Shown here one piece after another: positions 6,993 through 12,099 of a DNA stretch of 12,099 nt. The DNA lies in contig JBIOYB010000585.1 of assembly GCA_044869915.1 (NCBI GenBank), positions 1 to 12,099 on the forward strand, given 5' to 3'. The translations under genes and the position numbers were made by a program. This DNA comes from Allorhizocola sp044869915 (lineage in GTDB: Bacteria > Actinomycetota > Actinomycetes > Mycobacteriales > Micromonosporaceae). Numbering within the stretch: the first letter of the stretch is position 1; each line of letters opens with the position of its first letter. The notes under the pieces are model-generated. The model did no database searches, was not told the origin of the DNA, and was given only the letters and a program-made list of their open reading frames with translations.

Positions 6993-7793
6993 TCACAGCG
7001 TGTACAGCTCGACTCCACTGTCCGCGGCCTGCTTAATAAACCATTCCGGGAAACTGTCTGGATAGGTGAAGTGGACGAGTTCGGCCAGCCGCGGGATGAC
7101 ACCGGACCTGCCGTTCATGGTGCGCACCCGGCTGGAGGCCAGCTGACACAGGAAATTGCTGTTGGCGCGCAGATCGTCGCGGCCGTAGCTGAAGAACACG
7201 CCGAACTTCTCGTGCCCGGAGTCTTCGACCACGGGCGTGCTGGCGTGCATGAGCCGGGCGTCCCACAGCACCAGATCGCCGGCGCCGGTGTCGACCATCT
7301 CGCGCAGCGGCCCCTTGGCCAGGGTGCGGCCGGGGATGTCGAACTCGGCCGGCACCTTGCCGTACCCGTCAAATGAGATGAGATGCGATCCCCGCAGCAC
7401 GTCGATGCCGCCGCCGTTGACCGTGTTGTTCTCCTGCAGGTAAAGCCCGCCCTGGATGTGCAGGAACCCGGGCTCCCAGACGTATTCGCGGCCCGGGCCG
7501 ACGAACGCGTCGTCGACGTGCCAGTCCACATAGATGTTCTTGCGGGCGGTGAAGTTGGGGTAGAGCCGGAACCGGTCGCCCATCAGCTCGCGGATCGCGT
7601 CGACCACCTTGTCCCGCAACGGGATCTCGGCCAGGTCGCGTGCGGTCAGGAACTCCGAGGTGAGCATCTCCGACGCTCCGGCCTCGGTCAGCCGCCGCGC
7701 GCACAGCGCGCGCACGTTTGATACTTCATCGGGGTCAAGGACACCGCGAACGATGACGTATCCCCGCTCGGCGAAGGTCTCCGCCAGAGTCAT
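6993..7793 (-). CDS. Phytanoyl-CoA dioxygenase (PhyH)-like Fe(II)/2-oxoglutarate oxygenase
   Basis: A 266-residue double-stranded beta-helix oxygenase. The iron triad is visible: H92 and D94 in DWHVDDAF, and H183 in WDARLMHASTP. The segment NGGGIDVLRGSHL (126-138) is the usual PhyH strand-loop. Known members hydroxylate, desaturate, cyclise or epimerise small molecules and peptides using O2 and 2-oxoglutarate. The arginine that normally binds the 2-oxoglutarate carboxylate about a dozen residues after the distal histidine seems to be lysine (K196, in HEKFGVFFSYG), although R205 could also serve. ATG 7793 has AAGGAG 8 bases upstream. In this operon the likely substrate is the precursor peptide, with hydroxylation or oxidative crosslinking of the Tyr/Trp/Lys-rich C-terminus. 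That role is inferred. Confidence 0.85.
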   Translation of the reverse strand: MTLAETFAERGYVIVRGVLDPDEVSNVRALCARRLTEAGASEMLTSEFLTARDLAEIPLRDKVVDAIRELMGDRFRLYPNFTARKNIYVDWHVDDAFVGPGREYVWEPGFLHIQGGLYLQENNTVNGGGIDVLRGSHLISFDGYGKVPAEFDIPGRTLAKGPLREMVDTGAGDLVLWDARLMHASTPVVEDSGHEKFGVFFSYGRDDLRANSNFLCQLASSRVRTMNGRSGVIPRLAELVHFTYPDSFPEWFIKQAADSGVELYTL

Positions 7794-7817
7794 TGTCTTG
7801 TCTCCTTACGGCTTGGA

Positions 7818-8948
7818 TTACCGCTTGATCGGGCAGGCGAGGGACTGCAATTGCCCGTAACCCAGGCCGCAGCAGTCGCCGGTGATGTCCTCGTCCAGGG
7901 CGTCGGTCGGGTGCTCGGCACCGCTCACGACCACATTGGACAGATCGATCGGCTCCGGGTCGTCGTCCACCCACACCAGCGCACCATCGGTGATCAGGTC
8001 GAGGTGGACCTCCGCGACATACGGCACCCGGGAAAGGCTCTGGTTGTGCTGGCCGAACCCGAGGTGCACGCCGCACCGGCGCTCGTTGATGTGCGAGTTG
8101 ACCGGGATGAACTCGTCGATCCCGCTGTTGGTGCCGAAACCCAGCTCGCCGACGTTGCGGCCGAACGGGCTCTCCAGGCACAGCTGGAACAGCTGCTCGA
8201 TCTCGGGATGGGCGCAGGTGAGGCTTACCGCCTTGCCGTCCTCGATCTCGACGCGCACCGGGTTGGCCTTGAGCGCCGCGTTCAGTGGAGTAATGATGTT
8301 GGCGTTGAAGGCACCGTCGGCCACGAGCACGCCGTCGACACGGGCAGGATAGGTGGCGATCTCGCCGGCCGGCAGGATGGTGAACCCGCCCGGCCGCCAC
8401 ACGCCACGGTTGCTGACCCATTGGTAGCGCTCAGAATCGATCTCGATGCGCAGGTCCGTCCCGCCGGGCGTGGTGACGCGCAACCGCTTGGCGGGCTTGA
8501 ACCGCTCCAGCAGCGTGGCGTTCAATCCGGACAGGTCCTGCGGAGTGAGGTTGAGCGAGCGGGTGAAGAAATCGGTGCCCGCGCTGATGATCCGAAGAAT
8601 CATGCAGCGGTCCATGCCGTAGGTGCGCATCACGTTCTCGAACACGTTGAAGTGCGACATGGTGTCGCGCTCGAGGGTGATGACCACCAGCCGGCCGGCC
8701 AGGTCGGCCTGATCCGGCAACGCTTGCCCGAAACGCTCGTGGAAGGTCTCGTCGGTCAGCGGCCGCATGGCCACGATCGCGGGCTGAAATCCCCGCTCCC
8801 GCAGCGCCAGCGCGATCCACGCGGCCGGCTCGCGGCTGTCGGGGGTGTAGGCGATGACGAAGCGGTCGCTCTCCTCGATGCCGACGTAGTCGTTCAGCAA
8901 CACCTTGACGCCCTGCGAGATCCGCTCGTCGAATGTGGTGGTGCCCAT
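7818..8948 (-). CDS. M29 aminopeptidase / NicX-like metalloprotein, candidate peptide-modifying enzyme
   Basis: A 376-residue protein of the fold shared by M29 (thermophilic, AmpS/AmpT) aminopeptidases and the NicX-type 2,5-dihydroxypyridine dioxygenases. Visible family signatures are LPAGEIATYPARVDG (E196), GELGFGTN (E268), CGVHLGFGQH (H295) and VHLDL (H315, D317). H295, H315 and D317 correspond to the metal site common to both groups. The tyrosine usual in M29 after the first histidine is replaced by H301. ATG 8948 is chosen over an upstream in-frame ATG (9005), which would lie inside a stem-loop and has no ribosome binding site; AGGAGAGGAG precedes 8948. It follows the precursor directly and is the first enzyme of the operon. 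It might trim the peptide after leader removal, or be a repurposed oxygenase or modifying enzyme. The sequence does not decide between these. Confidence 0.75.
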   Translation of the reverse strand: MGTTTFDERISQGVKVLLNDYVGIEESDRFVIAYTPDSREPAAWIALALRERGFQPAIVAMRPLTDETFHERFGQALPDQADLAGRLVVITLERDTMSHFNVFENVMRTYGMDRCMILRIISAGTDFFTRSLNLTPQDLSGLNATLLERFKPAKRLRVTTPGGTDLRIEIDSERYQWVSNRGVWRPGGFTILPAGEIATYPARVDGVLVADGAFNANIITPLNAALKANPVRVEIEDGKAVSLTCAHPEIEQLFQLCLESPFGRNVGELGFGTNSGIDEFIPVNSHINERRCGVHLGFGQHNQSLSRVPYVAEVHLDLITDGALVWVDDDPEPIDLSNVVVSGAEHPTDALDEDITGDCCGLGYGQLQSLACPIKR

Positions 8949-8976
8949 GGTGCTTCTCCTCTCCTGCAAATGCAGT

Positions 8977-9015
8977 TTGGTGACCGGCGCATCGTCGAAT
9001 GCCACCGGTCACCAA
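8977..9015 (-). promoter_or_regulatory. Stem-loop between precursor and first enzyme gene
   Basis: TTGGTGACCGG (8977-8987) pairs perfectly with CCGGTCACCAA (9005-9015). GCAT/ATGC (8989-8992 with 8999-9002) continues the stem inside after a small internal loop. On the operon transcript it begins 18 bases after the precursor stop and ends 28 bases before the enzyme start. There is no T tract, so it is more likely a leaky attenuator or a 3'-end stabiliser than a full terminator. Such elements commonly give a precursor peptide more transcript than its enzymes. Confidence 0.65.
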
Positions 9016-9033
9016 TCAGCCGTTACCTTTGGA

Positions 9034-9159
9034 TCAGGCGCGGTAGGTGCTGTACGAAATCTTCCAGGCGACGACCGACTCGTCCTCGGGTGTCTCGTTG
9101 ACCGCCGGCGGCTCCGACGCTTCGAGCTCTGCCACCAGGTTCTCCAGCTGCTCAGCCAT
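9034..9159 (-). CDS. Candidate RiPP precursor peptide (41 residues)
   Basis: A 41-residue open frame from ATG 9159 to TGA 9034-9036, with an excellent AAAGGAG ribosome binding site about 6 bases upstream. The first 28 residues are strongly acidic and helix-prone (start MAEQLENLVAELEASEPP; ten Glu/Asp by residue 27), as in RiPP leaders, with a repeated Leu spacing (L5, L8, L12) suited to enzyme recognition. The last residues switch to an aromatic, hydroxylated, basic tail: W32, K33, S35, Y36, S37, T38, Y39, R40, A41. There is no cysteine. It heads an operon of modification and export genes and lies in a cluster with a split M16 protease, which is the basis for calling it a precursor. The family is not recognised. 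The core is probably the last 10-13 residues, but the cleavage site is unknown. Confidence 0.72.
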   Translation of the reverse strand: MAEQLENLVAELEASEPPAVNETPEDESVVAWKISYSTYRA

Positions 9160-9426
9160 GATCTTCTCCTTTGATGAGTGTGGGACTTCGTTTTCGTTTC
9201 CGTTTCGGCTTGGGATCCGGTGCCGAACTCATCGTTGGCCAAAGGCGCTCGAATGCGGAAGTGGTCACTTCCTGCCACGGCCCTCGAATGGACGGAAGCG
9301 GCCAGCCCTTTGCACGCTGGCCGATACCTGTAGTTGCAGGCAGATGCCATGGAAAACGCGTGACTAATGCCATGCGGCGTGGCGATTATTTCGCTATCGA
9401 AATCGCTAAGCCGAAGGGGCGGAACA
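9160..9426. promoter_or_regulatory. Divergent intergenic control region with operator-like repeats
   Basis: This 267-base gap lies between the precursor gene (minus) and the 58-residue peptide gene (plus), and should hold both promoters. GGAAGTG (9257-9263) and CACTTCC (9266-9272) form a perfect inverted repeat with a 2-base gap. CTCGAATG occurs as a direct repeat at 9248-9255 and 9283-9290, flanking that palindrome. ATTTCG (9388-9393) and CGAAAT (9398-9403) form a second inverted repeat close to the start of the plus-strand gene. Near 9188-9206 a TTCGTT-like hexamer repeats three times, giving a purine-rich stretch in the precursor leader. I cannot place -35/-10 boxes with confidence. Confidence 0.5.
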
Positions 9427-9603
9427 ATGGGCAAGCTATTTGCGGTCGCAATATTCTTCGTGACCATCGGCGCGCTTGGCGTGGCCGGAATATCCTCGGG
9501 CGCCGGCATCGGCCGTGATCTCCCGCAGCCCGTGGTCGAGGCTGGATTCGGCTGGGATTCGGCATCGCCCTCCCCCTCGCCGTCCCCGCAGCCGCAGCCC
9601 TGA
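9427..9603 (+). CDS. Small membrane-anchored or secreted peptide with Ser-Pro tail
   Basis: A 58-residue open frame with AAGGGG about 9 bases before ATG 9427. Residues 1-24 are a lysine followed by a hydrophobic run (KLFAVAIFFVTIGALGVAG) that would act as a signal peptide or single membrane segment. Residues 30-45 are a short mixed segment (RDLPQPVVEAGFGWD). The C-terminus is SASPSPSPSPQPQP, an extended Ser/Pro-rich tail typical of extracellular or cell-wall-exposed actinomycete proteins. No family is recognised. It is transcribed away from the precursor through a shared control region and is closed by the hairpin at 9620-9642. It may be an immunity or surface factor of the cluster, or an unrelated neighbour. 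Confidence 0.6.
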   Translation: MGKLFAVAIFFVTIGALGVAGISSGAGIGRDLPQPVVEAGFGWDSASPSPSPSPQPQP

Positions 9604-9619
9604 TGCGCTGGATGCCCAA

Positions 9620-9642
9620 GCCCCCGCCCACTGGGCGGGGGC
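9620..9642. terminator. Bidirectional GC hairpin between convergent genes
   Basis: GCCCCCGCCCA (9620-9630) pairs with TGGGCGGGGGC (9632-9642), giving about 10 pairs with a very short loop. It lies between the stop of the 58-residue gene (9603) and the stop of the STAND gene (9667), so it can end transcription from both sides. It has no T tract, as is usual in this kind of genome. Confidence 0.7.
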
Positions 9643-9666
9643 CAAACTGCGTGGCAATGCGCCGGC

Positions 9667-11541
9667 TCAGCACATCGGGCGACAGCCGCAGGTCAGATCG
9701 TGCAGGAGGTGGTGAATCCCATAGATCCGGTCAAGTCCGCCCCTCGGGCCCGGTGCTCCGGACACGGTCACGAGGCAGAGACGGCAGGCGTCCACGAGAA
9801 TCCCGGGAAAGGCCGACCCGCCATCAAGCCCGGACACGGCGGCCAACTCCGCATAGCCGAGTGAATAGCCGCGCCCCCGGGCGCAGAAGGAGCTCAGCAA
9901 TGCCGTCACGGCGCGGGATCCGAAGCGGCGCTCGAGTTCGCCAAGCGATCGCTCGTAGAGGTGGATACGGACGAGGTCGGTCAGGGACTTGTCGTCCACG
10001 TCGTCGACGCGGCCGAGGTCGCGAAAGGCGTCCAGGACCAGCTCGAGAGGCAGGTGGCTGGAAAGGTACCGGCCGATGACGAGCTTGAGCAGAAAAGGGT
10101 TTCCCTCCGCCACTTCAAGGATCGGCCGCAGCTCGGGATCGTCGAGCGATCGAAGCAACCGGTCTCCGGCTCCGAGGTGGCGGATCAGCGCCACGGCGTC
10201 TGGATCGGCCAACGGCCTGAGGCTGTACTCGGTTGCCTCCACCAACGCCGGCCGTAGCTGCCATCGCGTGGTGACCAGCAGCTTGTGCGGGCGAGTCAAG
10301 CCCATGTCGCGCATGCACTGGACCACCCCGGCGGCGTCCTCCAGGGATTCGGCATTGTCGATCACGATCAGCACGCGTTCATCGGGCCGGAGCGACCGGC
10401 ACTGGCCAAGGTCGAAGCCGAGTTGCCGGGACAGACGCGGCATCAGATCAAACGTGGCGCCCGGCCCGGGCGCGGGCACCCACGCGATGCGGCTGAAGGC
10501 GCCCTCGGCGGCCGATTCGGCCACGGCGCTGTAGGCGATGGCGGTCTTGCCTACTCCCCCTTCGCCGAAAAGGCTCACGACCCAGTGTCCGGTCTGGCTG
10601 ACGATCGCGTCGCGGACATCCCCGATCAGTCCATCGACGCCGAACAGCCTGTCGTGGTCCACCAAGGCATGGCGTTGCCAAGTGGTCGGTGGGTGGGTGG
10701 CGGCGATCTCCAAGTGCTGTCGGGTGGAGGGGACAGCGGCGTTGGCGTGCTCCTCGACGCTCGTGACGAGGGCCAGCGCGAATGCCGCCGCACGAGCCGC
10801 CGCCACAGCCGGCCAGCCCGCCGAATCACTCGTCGCCTTCTCACCGTCGGCACGATCACTGATGCCTCGAATCGTCAGCACCGGAAGCGACCGGTTGAGC
10901 CGTGCCGCATGGGAAACCCCCGCGCTTTCCATTTCGACCGCCACCGCGTCGTTGTAGTGCCGGTGCGCCAACTCGGCCCAGGACGAGATTCGCGAGTCGA
11001 ACACGACCTCGCCCGCCAGTACCGGCTTGAAATGGATCCTGAAGCCACAGTTGGTGACCTCCGGCAGCAGCCGCTGCCACCACAGCGTGCGCGTGAGATA
11101 GCGTGCGCGCTGCTCGAGATGATGCGGCGCGTCCCAGGCGCGAGGCCGGGCAAGGAATCCGGAGGGGCCCTCCTTCCCGCCGTGATATCCGTAAACCCGA
11201 GTGGCGACAACAACATCGCCGAGGGCGACGTCGGCGTGCAGCGCGCCGGCAACGCCCACCAGGAGGAGCATTCTCGGCGAGAAGGCGCCGCAAGCCCGTT
11301 CGGTGACGACAGCCGATGCCTGATTGCCTTCGCCGGCCACCGCCAGCGCGATCCTCACCCCCGTGCCGCGGACGGTGCCGATCTCAAACAAGGTGCCCGC
11401 CGCATGCTCCCATACCCGCAGCTCTGTCAGATGCTCACGCAGGGCGTGATACTCCAACTCCAGCGCCGTGAGCACGACAGCCGTGATGCCGCTGTCCGCC
11501 TTCTTCACCGCCTCGTAGGCGCTTACGCAAACCGTCGACAT
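9667..11541 (-). CDS. Nucleoside phosphorylase-like domain fused to an NB-ARC-type STAND NTPase
   Basis: A 624-residue two-domain protein. Residues about 18-260 are a PNP_UDP_1 domain (MTA/SAH nucleosidase or purine phosphorylase fold), with TALELEYHAL at 25-34, VGVAGAL at 95-101, the substrate signature AVEMESAGV (201-209) and the catalytic-type IRGISDRAD (224-232, D229). Residues about 295-500 are a STAND NTPase: Walker A GEGGVGKTA (326-334), Walker B LIVIDNAE (391-398), sensor-like KLLVTTRW (420-427) and GNPF (480-483). A winged-helix part ends in IHHLLHDL (609-616), which resembles the NLR MHD motif. The protein stops 8 residues later, with no TPR, WD40 or LRR sensor. The fusion is known from bacterial defence and fungal NLR-like proteins, where the nucleosidase would be the toxic effector. 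Defence function is inferred. The start at ATG 11541 has only a weak ribosome binding site. Confidence 0.82.
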   Translation of the reverse strand: MSTVCVSAYEAVKKADSGITAVVLTALELEYHALREHLTELRVWEHAAGTLFEIGTVRGTGVRIALAVAGEGNQASAVVTERACGAFSPRMLLLVGVAGALHADVALGDVVVATRVYGYHGGKEGPSGFLARPRAWDAPHHLEQRARYLTRTLWWQRLLPEVTNCGFRIHFKPVLAGEVVFDSRISSWAELAHRHYNDAVAVEMESAGVSHAARLNRSLPVLTIRGISDRADGEKATSDSAGWPAVAAARAAAFALALVTSVEEHANAAVPSTRQHLEIAATHPPTTWQRHALVDHDRLFGVDGLIGDVRDAIVSQTGHWVVSLFGEGGVGKTAIAYSAVAESAAEGAFSRIAWVPAPGPGATFDLMPRLSRQLGFDLGQCRSLRPDERVLIVIDNAESLEDAAGVVQCMRDMGLTRPHKLLVTTRWQLRPALVEATEYSLRPLADPDAVALIRHLGAGDRLLRSLDDPELRPILEVAEGNPFLLKLVIGRYLSSHLPLELVLDAFRDLGRVDDVDDKSLTDLVRIHLYERSLGELERRFGSRAVTALLSSFCARGRGYSLGYAELAAVSGLDGGSAFPGILVDACRLCLVTVSGAPGPRGGLDRIYGIHHLLHDLTCGCRPMC

Positions 11542-11547
11542 CGGGGG

Positions 11548-11577
11548 TCACCGCCTTGCCCGGTTGAGGATATTCAT
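11548..11577 (-). CDS. Possible 9-residue leader ORF upstream of the STAND gene
   Basis: On the minus strand an ATG at 11577 has GAGGG about 6 bases upstream and encodes MNILNRARR before TGA. The STAND start codon follows 6 bases after that stop and has no good ribosome binding site of its own. This arrangement would let ribosomes ending the leader restart on the main gene. It may also be chance, since there is no conservation evidence here. Confidence 0.3.
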   Translation of the reverse strand: MNILNRARR

Positions 11578-11915
11578 CGCAGTCCCTCTCATTCACGATG
11601 CCCGAATGCCGGAGCGCCCGCGCGAATGAACCAGTTCGCTCATCCGGACCGGCACCGGCGCGCGGATATTCCTTGTGGGCGATGCGCTTGCCAGTGCCGG
11701 GTGTTTTGGCACATATGCTGTTTGATCGCAGGCGTTCATGCAGGTACTTGACACATCCACATGGGGCTATCGCGTAGCCGCCTGTGCTTGACTGGATAGG
11801 TAACCGCAGCCGGGGGCATCGGTTCGTTGTGTGCGAGCGAACGTCTGCCAGGAAAGCAGTTCCCACCCAGAGGCGAGCAACCTGGCGAATCCGGGACTCA
11901 GGGAGGAGACTGACA
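11578..11915. other. Intergenic region between divergent genes
   Basis: No supported gene is seen. A TTGACA hexamer at 11748-11753 and a TTGACT at 11788-11793 point rightward and could be -35 boxes for the gene starting at 11916, but no convincing -10 box follows either. Local base composition is less GC-rich around 11700-11760 than in the flanking genes, which suits a promoter area. Confidence 0.4.
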
Positions 11916-12092
11916 ATGCCGCGGCGCCCCGGTGGGGGCGAAGCCCCACCAGACACGCTTGAAGCTGGTCTCCGTCGCCTAGATGACCTATTCCAAGGGT
12001 GCGGGGGAAGGCATAGACGAGGGTGTCCACGATCATTGTGTGACGAACAATCTGGACACCCTCGCAACCGCACTGTACGTCAGGACCGATGA
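11916..12092 (+). pseudogene. N-terminus of a gene apparently interrupted by an insertion sequence
   Basis: ATG 11916 has the strong ribosome binding site GGGAGGAG 7 bases upstream. The first 27 residues (MPRRPGGGEAPPDTLEAGLR, then RLDDLFQ) look like a real protein start. The TLxxxLxxLDxLF helix pattern loosely recalls the N-terminus of some actinomycete HTH regulators. From about base 12000 the frame turns into Cys/Arg/Gly-rich codons with no protein character and stops at 12090-12092, overlapping the start of a transposase gene. The simplest reading is that an IS element inserted near 11995-12005 and truncated this gene. The exact junction cannot be fixed because the right end of the element is outside the window. 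Confidence 0.4.
11931..11950. repeat. Inverted repeat just inside the interrupted gene
   Basis: GGTGGGG (11931-11937) and CCCCACC (11944-11950) form a 7-pair stem with a 6-base loop, 13 bases after the start codon of the interrupted gene. It could be an mRNA hairpin that lowers translation, or chance in GC-rich DNA. Confidence 0.4.
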
Positions 12093-12099
12093 CCTGCTC
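12040..12099 (+). CDS. IS982-like transposase, N-terminal fragment (runs off the window)
   Basis: GTG 12040 opens a frame of 20 codons to the window edge, with the start pattern NNLDTLATALYVRTDDLL. The LDTLATALYV..DDLL beginning is characteristic of IS982-family transposases common in actinomycetes, which are DDE-type enzymes of about 300 residues. The catalytic residues lie beyond the window. The left terminal inverted repeat must lie between about 11990 and 12040 but cannot be identified without its partner. Frame, start pattern and the disrupted upstream gene agree with each other. Confidence 0.65.
   Translation, partial: MTNNLDTLATALYVRTDDLL

Noticed and set aside
7851..9101. Long open frame on the plus strand opposite the M29-like gene
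   Set aside because: It has no ribosome binding site or family pattern, is rich in His/Asp/Val/Gly as expected of an antisense frame in GC-rich DNA, and fully overlaps a gene with clear motifs.
9009..9509. 166-codon minus-strand frame covering the precursor region and its control region
   Set aside because: It overlaps the better supported 41-residue frame, has no ribosome binding site, and reads low-complexity Lys/Arg repeats that come from the hexamer repeat at about 9188-9206.
10285..11751. 488-codon open frame on the plus strand opposite the STAND gene
   Set aside because: It is antisense to Walker A/B and nucleosidase motifs and its composition is that of a mirror frame, with no recognisable domain.
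11748..11793. TTGACA and TTGACT as -35 boxes of a promoter
   Set aside because: Neither is followed at 16-18 bases by a TAnnnT box, so I mention them only as part of the intergenic region.
11435..12073. 212-codon minus-strand frame upstream of the STAND gene
   Set aside because: It starts inside the likely IS element, crosses the intergenic region and overlaps the STAND start in another frame. No motif or start signal is visible.
1..12099. CRISPR arrays, tRNA, rRNA and riboswitches
   Set aside because: No regularly spaced repeats, cloverleaf-like segments or conserved aptamer patterns were recognised by eye.

Overview
The window is high-GC DNA with actinomycete gene style: GC-rich third codon positions, GGAG-type ribosome binding sites, and four-base ATGA overlaps. 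A filamentous actinomycete is the likely source. Genus cannot be decided from the sequence, and no rRNA or tRNA is present.

Layout. Bases 1-296 are the 3' end of an ABC-transporter substrate-binding protein (NMT1/SsuA type), followed by a strong hairpin (341-382). Bases 383-868 hold no intact gene, only decayed coding sequence with an alpha/beta-hydrolase remnant. At 902-3483 lie two overlapping M16 peptidase genes, one with an intact zinc site and one that has lost it. At 3564-4565 lies a TrmB-type/LuxR-type regulator with its own promoter. Facing these, six genes run on the minus strand from 9159 down to 4617. In transcription order they are a 41-residue precursor-like peptide, an M29/NicX-like metalloprotein, a phytanoyl-CoA-type Fe(II)/2-oxoglutarate dioxygenase, an MFS exporter, a SAM methyltransferase and an 89-residue protein of unknown function. 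A divergent 58-residue membrane or secreted peptide gene (9427-9603) follows, closed by a terminator-like hairpin.

How the genes fit together. I read 902-9159 as a gene cluster for a ribosomally made, post-translationally modified peptide (RiPP). The short acidic leader and aromatic C-terminal tail of the precursor look like a RiPP substrate. The dioxygenase, the M29-like protein and the methyltransferase would modify it. The M16 pair would remove the leader, the MFS protein would export the product, and the TrmB/LuxR protein would control expression. None of the enzymes that usually define a RiPP class is visible (LanB/C/M/KC, YcaO, radical SAM, lasso cyclase, ATP-grasp, P450), and the precursor has no cysteine. 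The chemistry is therefore unassigned, and this is the main candidate for an undescribed system.

The right end (9667-12099) is a separate accessory region. It has a purine-nucleosidase/phosphorylase-like domain fused to an NB-ARC-type STAND NTPase, an architecture like anti-phage or NLR-like proteins but with no C-terminal sensor repeats. Next come a divergent open frame with a strong ribosome binding site that appears to be cut by an insertion sequence, and the first 20 codons of an IS982-like transposase running off the window.
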